Shown piece after piece: positions 1-7,600 of a stretch of 31,785 nucleotides of DNA (position 1 is its first letter; each line of letters opens with the position of its first letter). Position numbers and translations under genes: made by a program. The DNA comes from an uncultured Methylophilus sp. (GTDB lineage: Bacteria > Pseudomonadota > Gammaproteobacteria > Burkholderiales > Methylophilaceae): positions 1 through 31,785 of the forward strand of contig CAKZJM010000323.1 in assembly GCA_936943315.1 (NCBI GenBank), written 5' to 3'. The notes under the pieces are model-generated. The model had not been told where the DNA came from. It was given only the letters and a program-made list of their open reading frames with translations, and ran no database searches.

Positions 1-228
1 CTCTTGCAGGCGCTTTTCTATTTTCTCGGCCACCTGGTCCTGCATTTCTTGCGCAGTGGCACCAGGCCAGGCGGTGATAATGGTCATCACCTTGATCGTA
101 AATGAAGGGTCCTCAGCGCGACCCAGCTTGAAAAACGCCATCACACCACTGATGGAGATCAGGATAATCAGGAACAGTGTGATAGCACGTTCACGTACCG
201 CCAGTGCTGACAAATTAAAGCCGCTCAT
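1..228 (-). CDS. RND efflux pump inner-membrane subunit, N-terminal part (cut by window edge)
   Basis: Only the first 76 codons are present; the gene runs off the left edge. The product begins MSGFNLSALAVRERAITLF and continues into one hydrophobic segment (about residues 15-35) and then a periplasmic stretch with AEDPSF and WPGA. This is the usual start of an AcrB/HAE1-type RND transporter, a proton-driven trimeric exporter that works with an adaptor and an outer-membrane channel. Its ATG (226-228) shares one base with the TAA stop of the adaptor gene, so the two are probably translationally coupled. The neighbouring adaptor, TetR regulator and outer-membrane factor complete the system. The substrate cannot be told from this fragment. 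Confidence 0.9.
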   Translation of the reverse strand, partial: MSGFNLSALAVRERAITLFLIILISISGVMAFFKLGRAEDPSFTIKVMTIITAWPGATAQEMQDQVAEKIEKRLQE

Positions 229-1346
229 TATTGTTCTCCACGGCTGGATGTGGCATCAGACTTACCGGCTTTGAGCACCCTTATTTTTTCGCCATCCCGC
301 AGCAGATGCGCCCCCAAGGCCACAATCTCGTCACTGGGCTTGAGGTTGCCTTTCACAATCGCTTTTTCTTCGCCTAGATGCACCAGTGTGACTGGGCGCC
401 AATGGACCTGACTGGATTTGCCGTCCACCCACCAGACCCCGGTTGCTTTTCCGCTATCCAGTAGCGCGCCCACAGGCACTTCGAACGTGTCGTGTTGATC
501 CGCCTCATCCTCTTTCAGTTTGATGACCACGGTCGCGCCCAGCCGTGCATTCACTAGCACATCGGCCAGCGTGAATCGGGCTTCATAGGTACGCGTCAGC
601 GCATCGGCAGATTCTGAGAGCTGGCGCAATTTGGCGCTGGATTGTTGATCTTCTTTGCCATAGAGGGTGGCAATCGCCTTGATTCCCAGCGGAGGATGCA
701 TGGTTTCAGGCAGGTTCACAATCGCTTCGCGCTCGCCTGCATGCGCAATGCGAATGACGGTTTGACCCGCATTGACGACTTGCCCGGGCTCGGCCAGCGT
801 TTCTACCACCACGCCATCTGCATCGGCCAATAGCGTGGCGTAAGTGGAAGCATTTTTGGCGACACCGGCTTGTGACTCGGTGGCTTTGAGTTGGGCCTGG
901 GCAGCCTCTGCTGCCGCCTTGATCTGATCATAGGTGGACGAAGAAATAGCCCCCGCTTCCACCAAGCCCCGGTGTCTGAGCTCCTCTTGTGCGGTTTGGT
1001 CCGCCCTCACCTTGGCAGCCTGCACTGTTTCCTGCTGGCCTTTGACACTCAGTAACAAGTCATTGGCATCTATCCGCAACAGGGCTTGACCACGTTTGAC
1101 CTTTTGCCCGGCATCTACATACCGCTCAAGCACTTTACCAGAGACGCGAAATGCCAGGTCACTTTGCACTCTTGCCGCCACCGTGCCGGTAAAAGCACGG
1201 GATGCGGAAGATGCAGGCCTGACCATGGCCGTTTTCACCAATGGCACCGCTGTACGCGGATCCTGTGGCGGCTTCTCGCTACAAGCCGCTAAGGAGAGTG
1301 AACCGAGCAAGATAACACTTGCGAGGATGGATTGACGCTGAGGCAT
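228..1346 (-). CDS. RND efflux periplasmic adaptor (membrane fusion protein), lipoprotein
   Basis: The 372-residue product belongs to the HlyD/AcrA adaptor family that links an inner-membrane RND pump to an outer-membrane channel. A signal peptide ends in the lipobox LAAC (Cys22), so the mature protein should be a lipid-anchored periplasmic protein. The lipoyl-like half-motif follows (FRVSGKVLERYVDAGQKVKRGQ, about residues 46-66), then a coiled-coil hairpin rich in Ala/Gln (about 80-150), the second lipoyl half (DADGVVVETLAEPGQVVNAG) and a beta-barrel domain. The ATG at 1346 fits the signal peptide. A promoter with TTGACA at 1405-1400 and a TetR-type operator lie just upstream. The pump gene follows with a one-base overlap. 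Confidence 0.92.
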   Translation of the reverse strand: MPQRQSILASVILLGSLSLAACSEKPPQDPRTAVPLVKTAMVRPASSASRAFTGTVAARVQSDLAFRVSGKVLERYVDAGQKVKRGQALLRIDANDLLLSVKGQQETVQAAKVRADQTAQEELRHRGLVEAGAISSSTYDQIKAAAEAAQAQLKATESQAGVAKNASTYATLLADADGVVVETLAEPGQVVNAGQTVIRIAHAGEREAIVNLPETMHPPLGIKAIATLYGKEDQQSSAKLRQLSESADALTRTYEARFTLADVLVNARLGATVVIKLKEDEADQHDTFEVPVGALLDSGKATGVWWVDGKSSQVHWRPVTLVHLGEEKAIVKGNLKPSDEIVALGAHLLRDGEKIRVLKAGKSDATSSRGEQ

Positions 1347-1376
1347 GCGAGTGACTCCCTGAAAGTAGACACTCGC

Positions 1377-1413
1377 ATTCTGAAACTAGTGACCAACTAT
1401 GTCAATAGTCACA
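1377..1413 (-). promoter_or_regulatory. Adaptor-gene promoter overlapped by TetR-type operator
   Basis: On the minus strand TTGACA (1405-1400) is followed after 17 bases by CAGAAT (1382-1377), a fair sigma70 promoter for the adaptor-pump operon. A site with half-sites GTGAC and GTCAC at the ends of 24 bases (1390-1413) covers the -35 box. The same half-sites with the same spacing occur at 2071-2094 in front of the outer-membrane factor gene. A repressor bound here would block RNA polymerase. Assigning the site to the adjacent TetR protein is inference. Confidence 0.65.
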
Positions 1414-1419
1414 AACTAT

Positions 1420-2031
1420 TTAAGGGGCCAAACTTCTCAATATTAAATTCGAGAGCACCATAGGCGCCTGATCGGCAATAGTCAGATTGTGCTGTAGGAG
1501 TAATGGATTGCTATAGGGCAACATCACAAAATAGATCGCATTCACGGTTTCATCAATGGGGGTTTTACGCTCAAACTCGCCCGTTTCGCGTCCCTGTCGC
1601 ACAATATCTAGGATGATTTTCTTGATGCTCTCCTGATAATCAGTACAGGCTTGCCATTCTTCGGTCGCGGCAGATGCCGCAATATCATAAAGCTTGCGGT
1701 CTTCAAAAAACAATTGAGAGCTGGTCTCGACGATTACCCTAAACACCCTTCTGAGGCTCTCTGAAGCTGAATCCGCATCAGAAACGCCCTCTTCAACCGC
1801 TTGTAAAATCGCACTCAAGGTGTTTGAGCAGATCACCTCGCCTATGGCTTGTTTGGTAGAAAAAAACTTATAGATATAGGCTTTGGAAAAGCCTATCGCT
1901 TTCGCGAGGTCGGAGACGGTGGTTTTTTCATAGCCATAGCGGCTGAAGTATTCCGCAGCTGCATTCACGATCTGGTCACGGACATTATGTTCAGAAGGTC
2001 CACGTACATTTGGTTCTGTTTTTTTCATCAT
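1420..2031 (-). CDS. TetR/AcrR-family transcriptional regulator
   Basis: From the chosen ATG the product has 203 residues, typical for TetR. The N-terminal helix-turn-helix is clear: IVNAAAEYFSRYGYEKTTV, then SDLAKAIGFSKAYIYKFFSTK. The C-terminal ligand domain is divergent, as usual, so the inducer is unknown. The reading frame is open upstream to a TTG at 2067 and an ATG at 2046; I chose 2031 because the residues before it are not TetR-like, but no start has a strong Shine-Dalgarno sequence. The gene lies between the adaptor and the divergent outer-membrane factor, and similar operator sites stand on both sides. It is most likely the local repressor of the efflux system. Confidence 0.85.
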   Translation of the reverse strand: MMKKTEPNVRGPSEHNVRDQIVNAAAEYFSRYGYEKTTVSDLAKAIGFSKAYIYKFFSTKQAIGEVICSNTLSAILQAVEEGVSDADSASESLRRVFRVIVETSSQLFFEDRKLYDIAASAATEEWQACTDYQESIKKIILDIVRQGRETGEFERKTPIDETVNAIYFVMLPYSNPLLLQHNLTIADQAPMVLSNLILRSLAP

Positions 2032-2060
2032 ACCAATAGCATACATCCACAATAGGGGGA

Positions 2061-2097
2061 TTGACAACTAGTGACCATATTGTAATATAGTCACAAC
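2061..2097 (+). promoter_or_regulatory. Divergent tetR/outer-membrane-factor promoter with 24-bp palindromic operator
   Basis: A near-perfect palindrome spans 2071-2094: GTGAC-c-ATAT-TGTA-ATAT-a-GTCAC. It overlaps a rightward promoter (TTGACA at 2061-2066, TAATAT at 2083-2088, spacing 16) for the outer-membrane factor. It also overlaps a possible leftward -10 (TACAAT on the minus strand) for the regulator. Its half-sites and spacing match the site at 1390-1413. Confidence 0.7.
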
Positions 2098-2122
2098 CTT
2101 ATTAAATGAAGCAAAGGTCATT

Positions 2123-3619
2123 ATGCCTTTTAAACGTCTGATTCTGATATTACTGAGCGCTGGCTTGTTGAGCAATTGCGCCGTGGGGCCAGAGTATAAA
2201 AAAGCAGAGATGTCCCTCCCAGACAGCTTTATGGGACAGTCGACACTTGCGCATCGCTCAGCGACCGCCGATACCGATATTTCCAAGTGGTGGGAAGGCT
2301 TCGGTGACCCGCAGTTGACTCAGTTTATCGCAATCGCGCTAGAACAAAACCTCGACATTGCCCAGGCGCAGGCACGCATCAGCCAAGCCAGGTCAGGGTT
2401 GAGTGCTGCGAATGCCGCATTACTCCCCTCAGGCAATCTCAATACAACAGTCATCAGAAACCACCAATCCCTAGAGTCTCCATTAGGGCAATTACTCAAC
2501 GCCGTGCCTGGTTACGATAGAAATGCGACGCTTTACGAAGCCAATGTGAATGCCAGTTGGGAAACGGATATCTTTGGCGGCTTAAAACGCCAGCAACAGG
2601 GCGCTATCGCAGAATACCAGGCCACGCAAGCCGGTGCGATGGCCACACGACTGGCGATTGCCGCGCACACGGCAGACCTGTATGTGACGGTGCGGGGCTT
2701 GCAATCCCGACTCGATATTGCAAGGAAACAGCTCGCGACACAACAACAGCTGGCAGACAAGATACGCCTACTACACTCGCGAGGGATCGCCCCCAAGTTG
2801 CAAGTGAAGCAATCAGAGGCCGCCGTGGCACAGGTTGCCGCCTCTATTCCCGTTTTAGAAGCGGGCTTGGAAGCGGCCATGAATGCAATGGATGTGATGC
2901 TGGGCGAAGCTCCGGGTAAATATCGCGCTGAATTGCATGCCATCAAACCTATCCCTGTTGCGCCGCAGATGACCGCTTTAGGCTCACCAGGAGATTTGCT
3001 CAAACGCAGACCTGACCTGATTGTCGCCGAGCGGCGCCTGGCAGTGGCCAATGCCAAGATTGGCCAGGCCATCGCGGAATATTATCCAAAAGTCAGCCTT
3101 AGCCTGTTAATCGGCAGCGCCACTGCCATTTCTGGAGGCAATTTGTTTAGCAGCGCTGCCAACCAGGCAGCAGCCGTGGCAGGCTTGCGCTGGCGATTAT
3201 TCGACTTTGGCAGGATTGATGCACAAATCGATTACGCCAAAGGGCAGGAAGCGGAGTTGTTAGCCGCTTACAGGCAATCCGCGCTACGCGCGACCGAGGA
3301 CGTAGAAAATGCCATTTCTGCATTGGTCAAACGAGAAGAGCAAACCACTTACCTGCGGCAAGGAGAACAGGCATTGGCCCAGGCACGGGAGACTTCTTTT
3401 ATCGCCTATCAGCGCGGCGTCGTCAGCCTGATTGAAGTGCTGCATGCCGATGAAACCCTACTGAAAGTATCGGATGCAAAAGCGCAATCGCAAACAGAAG
3501 CCGCCAGATCAGCCATCGCGGCGTTTAAAGCCTTGGGAGGCGGATGGGAATCAAACAGCATACAAGAGGCCGCTCTTGTGCAAGCAGGCAGTGAACATAG
3601 CAACAAAGCCAAACCCTGA
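2123..3619 (+). CDS. Outer-membrane efflux channel, NodT/OprM family lipoprotein
   Basis: The 498-residue product is a TolC-like outer-membrane factor of the NodT lipoprotein subgroup, the exit duct of tripartite pumps. A signal peptide ends in a lipobox LLSNC (Cys19) followed by AVGPEYKKAEM, the family's usual mature start. Two repeats of long alpha-helices carry family motifs, including WWEGFGDPQL (about residue 56), RPDLIVAERRLAVANAKIGQAIA (about 295-317) and WRLFDFGRIDAQID near 355. The ATG at 2123 is preceded by a modest AAAGG. It is divergent from the regulator and carries the same operator as the adaptor-pump operon, so all three pump parts are probably co-regulated although split between strands. 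Confidence 0.92.
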   Translation: MPFKRLILILLSAGLLSNCAVGPEYKKAEMSLPDSFMGQSTLAHRSATADTDISKWWEGFGDPQLTQFIAIALEQNLDIAQAQARISQARSGLSAANAALLPSGNLNTTVIRNHQSLESPLGQLLNAVPGYDRNATLYEANVNASWETDIFGGLKRQQQGAIAEYQATQAGAMATRLAIAAHTADLYVTVRGLQSRLDIARKQLATQQQLADKIRLLHSRGIAPKLQVKQSEAAVAQVAASIPVLEAGLEAAMNAMDVMLGEAPGKYRAELHAIKPIPVAPQMTALGSPGDLLKRRPDLIVAERRLAVANAKIGQAIAEYYPKVSLSLLIGSATAISGGNLFSSAANQAAAVAGLRWRLFDFGRIDAQIDYAKGQEAELLAAYRQSALRATEDVENAISALVKREEQTTYLRQGEQALAQARETSFIAYQRGVVSLIEVLHADETLLKVSDAKAQSQTEAARSAIAAFKALGGGWESNSIQEAALVQAGSEHSNKAKP

Positions 3620-3677
3620 TTAAACCTCAGGCCGCAGTCAATACTTGAACCTTAACCCACTACACAGGGAGTGTAAG

Positions 3678-4586
3678 ATGAAAAAAATATTTCTTATGAT
3701 AGGCGTTGTCTTGAGCCTACTTCTGGCAGGCTGCTCAACCGTCAGCCACGGTGAATATACGCAAAAGTGGACGCAAAGCGCGCCTGAGTTCTTAACCCTG
3801 GACGGAGGAGTTACGGTCAGGTATGTGCGCACCGGCAATGGCCCGCCGCTCGTTCTGTTACATACCATCCGCACCCAGCTCGACTATTTTGAGAAATTGG
3901 TCCCGTTGTTAAGCAGTCAATACGAGGTGATCGTGCTGGATTTACCCGGGCATGGCCAGTCCAGCATTGATGATGTCGCGTACACTGAAGAATTCTTCAG
4001 GCGCACAACAAAAGAATTCATCACCAAGCTGGATTTGAAAGACTTGACGCTCGCTGGGGAGTCTATTGGTGGCGTGCTGGCGCTGACCGTCTCCACCGAA
4101 CTTCCAGATAGGGTGACGCGCGTTTTTTCCCTGAACCCGTACGATTATGGTGAAAAATTTGGCGGTGGCATACGTCGTAGCAAAAATGGCTGGATGGTCG
4201 GTTTGTTCAACATCTTTGGCAGCCAGACGCTGGAGCCACGATTCGTGACTGCGGCCGTCATGCACGGAGGTTTTTATGATGCAACCCAACTGCCCGAAGA
4301 TCTACTGACAGAGTTTTCAAATACTGGCAACCGAGAGGGCTATCGTGGCGCCGAATACGTTGTGTTCAAACACTGGAAAACCTGGATAGACGCACGACAG
4401 TTATATGCTGGCGTAAAAGTCCCCGTCACCCTCATTTACGGCAGCGATGACTGGTCAAATACAAACGAACGCATCCAGAACCAAAAAGAGATTGCTCACG
4501 CAAACCTGATCACGATTGAAAAATCCGGGCACTTTACCGCCCTGGAAAGCCCAGAAAAAGTGGCTGAGATTATTCTTGGAAAATAG
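3678..4586 (+). CDS. Alpha/beta hydrolase, predicted lipoprotein
   Basis: The product (302 residues from the ATG at 3678, preceded by AGGGAG) starts MKKIFLMIGVVLSLLLAGCS, a lipoprotein signal with Cys19 as lipid-modified residue. The alpha/beta hydrolase fold is shown by LLHTIRTQLDYFEKL, the DLPGHGQSS strand-turn, the nucleophile elbow GESIGG, the acid region LIYGSDDWSN and the catalytic His in SGHFTALESPEKV. The frame is open 11 codons further upstream, but that would bury the signal peptide. It lies 58 bp after the efflux channel on the same strand and could share its transcript. The substrate is unknown; an esterase or lactonase role is possible. Confidence 0.85.
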   Translation: MKKIFLMIGVVLSLLLAGCSTVSHGEYTQKWTQSAPEFLTLDGGVTVRYVRTGNGPPLVLLHTIRTQLDYFEKLVPLLSSQYEVIVLDLPGHGQSSIDDVAYTEEFFRRTTKEFITKLDLKDLTLAGESIGGVLALTVSTELPDRVTRVFSLNPYDYGEKFGGGIRRSKNGWMVGLFNIFGSQTLEPRFVTAAVMHGGFYDATQLPEDLLTEFSNTGNREGYRGAEYVVFKHWKTWIDARQLYAGVKVPVTLIYGSDDWSNTNERIQNQKEIAHANLITIEKSGHFTALESPEKVAEIILGK

Positions 4587-5147
4587 CACGCGCTTGCATC
4601 TACCTTTACGGTCCTATATATCAAGCAAATCAGTGACTTTTAAATTACCTAACGATAAAACCACCTCTAGTCATAGAGGTGGTTTCGATTAAAACCCTAT
4701 CGCACTTAGCGGAAGTTTGATACAGAAAATCAATCGTCAGATGATTTGATTTTTATAGAGGAGCGCATACTTTCATCCGCTCGGGCGCACCATAAAATCA
4801 ATAAATTATCGTCAAGACCGCAACCCAAATCACGACTGGGCTAACGCAGGGGTAACTTTGATTCATGATCGATGAAACGATTCAGCTCACGCATCAAACT
4901 TCAAAATCCCAATAAGTAGTCACTATAAATATTGAATTTTCTGAATCCAAGTTATCAGCAACGTTCCCATTGGTTTGGCCAAAGCATAACGATGTCGTTA
5001 AAAGCTGGAAGATTGAGAAATCTCATTTTGTAAGACCTCATATCTTTCATAAAAAACAGCCTACGCCAATTAACGTATGGCAAGCGCACCCTCCTGACGT
5101 TAAATTAGCACCAAGGTTAATACCTGCTACGCCCTACATTTTAATCA
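4587..5147. other. Intergenic stretch upstream of the ami operon
   Basis: About 560 bases with no convincing gene. It holds the hairpin at 4658-4685 and is otherwise AT-rich. An open frame at 4970-5251 has no family features and runs into the amiE leader, so I do not count it. The amiE promoter should lie here or just downstream, but I found no strong -35/-10 pair and no good sigma54 site. Confidence 0.5.
4658..4685 (+). terminator. Bidirectional hairpin terminator after the alpha/beta hydrolase gene
   Basis: A perfect 12-bp stem (AAACCACCTCTA paired with TAGAGGTGGTTT) with a four-base loop, 72 bases after the hydrolase stop. The A and T tails on the two sides would allow termination in either direction, though the U-tract is short. 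Confidence 0.7.
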
Positions 5148-5188
5148 CACCGTCAACAGCGCCGGTGATGATTCGAGCAAAAAAGCTC
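5148..5188 (+). promoter_or_regulatory. Candidate ANTAR-type tandem hairpins in the amiE leader
   Basis: Two small stem-loops precede the leader terminator: CACCG/CGGTG (5148-5152 with 5163-5167) and GAGC-AAAAAA-GCTC (5175-5188). The second has a six-base loop, and its 3' arm is also the 5' arm of the terminator, so the two folds exclude each other. ANTAR proteins such as AmiR bind paired stem-loops with six-base loops to prevent termination. The usual G at loop position 4 is absent, so this is a weak match to the known element. Confidence 0.4.
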
Positions 5189-5221
5189 ACCCGCCATCTT
5201 CATGGCCGGTGGGCTTTTTTT
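5179..5221 (+). terminator. Leader (attenuator) terminator upstream of amiE
   Basis: A strong intrinsic terminator: arms 5185-5195 and 5204-5214 pair with one mismatch and one G-U, an A6 run precedes and a run of seven T follows. It is 58 bases before the amiE start and about 600 bases after the last rightward gene, which has its own hairpin. It is therefore best read as an attenuator inside the ami leader. In Pseudomonas, AmiR acts by antitermination at such a site. Confidence 0.8.
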
Positions 5222-5278
5222 ATGCGTAATCGGTATGTATCGAGTCACTAGCCTTTTTAACTTTTTAGGAGAAGCTTC

Positions 5279-6301
5279 ATGATACATGGTGATATTTCCA
5301 GCAGTCAGGACACCGTCGGCGTTGCCGTCGTGAATTACAAAATGCCGCGCTTGCATACCAAGGCCGAGATTCTGGCCAACTGCCGCAACATTGCCGACAT
5401 GGTGGTGAATATGAAAGCGGGCCTGCCTGGCATGGACCTGGTGATTTTCCCCGAATACAGTACCCACGGCATTATGTATGACAGCCAGGAAATGTATGAC
5501 AATGCCACCACCGTGCCCGGCCCGGAAACCGACATTTTTGCCGAAGCCTGCCGCAAGGCCAAAGTGTGGGGTGTGTTCTCGATCACCGGTGAGCAGCACG
5601 AAGAGCATCCGAAAAAAGCGCCTTACAACACCTTGATCCTGATGAACGACCAAGGTGAAATCGTGCAGAAGTACCGCAAAATCATGCCATGGGTGCCGAT
5701 TGAGGGCTGGTATCCAGGCAAGGAGACCTTTATCAGCGAAGGCCCCAAAGGTCTCAAGGTCAGCCTGATTATCTGTGACGATGGCAACTACCCTGAAATC
5801 TGGCGTGACTGTGCCATGAAGGGGGCAGAGCTGATTGTGCGTTGCCAGGGCTATATGTATCCGGCCAAAGAGCAGCAAATCCTCATCAGCAAGGCGATGG
5901 CCTTTGCCAATAACACGTATGTGGCCGTATCGAATGCAGCCGGCTTTGATGGCGTCTACTCCTACTTTGGCCACTCTGCAATTATCGGTTTTGATGGCCG
6001 CACATTGGGTGAATGCGGCGAAGAAGAAAATGGCGTGCAATATGCGGCCTTAAGCAAACATCTGATCCGCGACTTCCGTCAACATGGCCAGTCCGAAAAT
6101 CATTTGTTCAAATTGCTGCACCGTGGCTACACCGGCGTGCTTAACTCAGGCGATGGCGACCAGGGCGTAGCCACCTGCCCTTACAGCTTCTATAGCAAAT
6201 GGGTGCAAGACCCGGCGGCCGCGCGTGACATGGTAGAATCATTTACACGTTCAACGCTAGGCACCAAAGAAGCGCCCATCGCAGGCTTACCCAATGAGTG
6301 A
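5279..6301 (+). CDS. amiE: Aliphatic amidase
   Basis: The 340-residue product hydrolyses short aliphatic amides to the acid and ammonia in the cytoplasm. It is a nitrilase-superfamily enzyme close to Pseudomonas AmiE from the first residues (HGDISSSQDTVGVAVVNYK). The catalytic triad is in the standard AmiE positions: Glu59 (FPEYS), Lys134 (KYRKIMPW) and Cys166 (LIICDDGNYPE). The substrate-pocket segment RCQGYMYPAKEQQ is intact. Length matches the family. The ATG at 5279 has AGGAGA six bases upstream. Formamidase (AmiF) is the nearest alternative, but the N-terminus and the adjacent amiC and amiR favour AmiE. A terminator in the leader suggests control by AmiR. Confidence 0.95.
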   Translation: MIHGDISSSQDTVGVAVVNYKMPRLHTKAEILANCRNIADMVVNMKAGLPGMDLVIFPEYSTHGIMYDSQEMYDNATTVPGPETDIFAEACRKAKVWGVFSITGEQHEEHPKKAPYNTLILMNDQGEIVQKYRKIMPWVPIEGWYPGKETFISEGPKGLKVSLIICDDGNYPEIWRDCAMKGAELIVRCQGYMYPAKEQQILISKAMAFANNTYVAVSNAAGFDGVYSYFGHSAIIGFDGRTLGECGEEENGVQYAALSKHLIRDFRQHGQSENHLFKLLHRGYTGVLNSGDGDQGVATCPYSFYSKWVQDPAAARDMVESFTRSTLGTKEAPIAGLPNE

Positions 6302-6433
6302 CTGCTTTAGATGACTGGTGATGACCAAACTTCAATCAAATAGGATTGATCAATAGAGGCGATCAACTCAACCTTGATCGTCTCCACAAAACCTACTGCC
6401 CGGACTGTCCGGGCTCTCAGATGAAAGAGCTTT
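6302..6433 (+). promoter_or_regulatory. Cluster of three stem-loops between amiE and amiC
   Basis: Three consecutive hairpins fill this spacer: TCAATC/GATTGA with a six-base loop (6332-6349), a 10-bp stem GAGGCGATCA/TGATCGTCTC with one G-U (6356-6384), and GCCCGGA/TCCGGGC with a three-base loop (6398-6414). None has a U-tract. They could protect the amiE message from decay or reduce read-through so that the enzyme is made in excess over the sensor. Confidence 0.5.
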
Positions 6434-7600
6434 ATGGCAAACAATGATCCGATCCCGGTCGGCGTGCTGTTTTCCACCAGCGGCGCCACGGCCACCATAG
6501 AGCGCTCACAGGCGTTTGCCACTTTGTTTGCCATTGATGAAATCAATGCGGCGGGCGGTATTGATGGCCGTGAGATGGTGCCTATCCACTATGATCCGCA
6601 GGGCATACCGCACCAATATCAGTTATTGGCCGAGCGCATGATCCGCGAGGATGGTGTCAATGTGATCTTTGGCTGCTATCTTTCCAGTACGCGAAAAGCG
6701 GTGATACCGGTGGTGGAAAAATGGCGCAAGCTGCTGTTTTACCCCACGCCTTATGAGGGCTTTGAGTTCTCGCCACATGTGATTTATACCGGCGCGGCGC
6801 CCAACCAGAACAGTGCGCAACTGGCCGATTACATGACACGGCATTTTGGCGCGCGTGTCTACATGATTGGTTGCGACTATATTTATCCGTATGAGTCCAA
6901 CCGTATCATGAGCGACTTCATTCTCGAAGTCCCGGGCGGTAAAAAACTGGCTGAACGCTATGTGCCACTCACTGCCACGCAAAAAGATTTTTTAGCGGTG
7001 GTCAAAGATATCAAAGCCAAGGCGCCCGATTTTGTATTTTCTACTGTCGTCGGCCAAGCCACGCAGCGTCTCTACCAGGCCTACGCCGAACTCGGCATGA
7101 ATGCGCAGCAGACACCCATTGCCAGTCTGACCACCTCGGAAGCAGAGGTGGCAGAAATGGGCGCTGCCGCGGCTCAAGGCCACCTGACTTCTGCCCCTTA
7201 TTTTCAAAGCATAGACAGCACCAAAAATCAGGCCTGCATCGCCCGTTTTCAACAGCAACATGGCACCGATATTGTGCCTAACATGGCTTGGGAAGCGGCT
7301 TACTTTCAAACCCATTTGTTTGCTGAAGCGATGCGTGCCGCGGGCAGTGACCAGTATGATGTACTGCTGCCGCACCTGCTGGGTCGCGAATTTGAGGCCT
7401 TGCAAGGACGCATTGCCATTGACGCAGGCAACCACCATACCAGCCTGCATCCGCGCATTGCCCGGGTCAATGCCAGTGGCCAGTTTGAAATCATTGCGGG
7501 GGGCGGCAGCCCGGCGGTCATGCCTGATCCTTACCTGGTCACGCATCCGGGTGCCAGCTGGAATCACCTGACCCAGGCAACGGAGTATCGCGTTGGCTGA
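6434..7600 (+). CDS. amiC: Amide-binding negative regulator AmiC (periplasmic-binding-protein fold)
   Basis: The 388-residue product has the Leu/Ile/Val-binding-protein fold but no signal peptide, as for cytoplasmic AmiC, which senses amides and releases the antiterminator AmiR. Close family motifs are ERSQAFATLFAIDEINAAGGI (about 21-41), GCYLSSTRKAVIPVVEKW, FYPTPYEGFEFSP, APNQNSAQLADY, GCDYIYPYESN and ASLTTSEAEVAEM. The ATG at 6434 follows a weak AAGAG. amiR starts inside its last codons. Known of the family: inducing amides bind in the cleft and break the AmiC-AmiR complex. A transport binding protein is less likely given the missing signal peptide and the amiE/amiR context. Confidence 0.92.
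   Translation: MANNDPIPVGVLFSTSGATATIERSQAFATLFAIDEINAAGGIDGREMVPIHYDPQGIPHQYQLLAERMIREDGVNVIFGCYLSSTRKAVIPVVEKWRKLLFYPTPYEGFEFSPHVIYTGAAPNQNSAQLADYMTRHFGARVYMIGCDYIYPYESNRIMSDFILEVPGGKKLAERYVPLTATQKDFLAVVKDIKAKAPDFVFSTVVGQATQRLYQAYAELGMNAQQTPIASLTTSEAEVAEMGAAAAQGHLTSAPYFQSIDSTKNQACIARFQQQHGTDIVPNMAWEAAYFQTHLFAEAMRAAGSDQYDVLLPHLLGREFEALQGRIAIDAGNHHTSLHPRIARVNASGQFEIIAGGGSPAVMPDPYLVTHPGASWNHLTQATEYRVG

Noticed and set aside
4968..4985. Possible sigma54 promoter before amiE (TTGG and AAGCA with GG-N10-GC spacing)
   Set aside because: Only the GG and GC are kept; the CAC and TTG parts of the consensus are missing, so chance is likelier.
4970..5251. 93-codon frame upstream of amiE
   Set aside because: No recognisable family, and it overlaps the stem-loops and terminator of the ami leader.
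5153..6040. 295-codon open frame on the minus strand opposite amiE
   Set aside because: It is a shadow of the strongly conserved amidase: His/Ala-rich translation with no family features, and it runs through the leader terminator.
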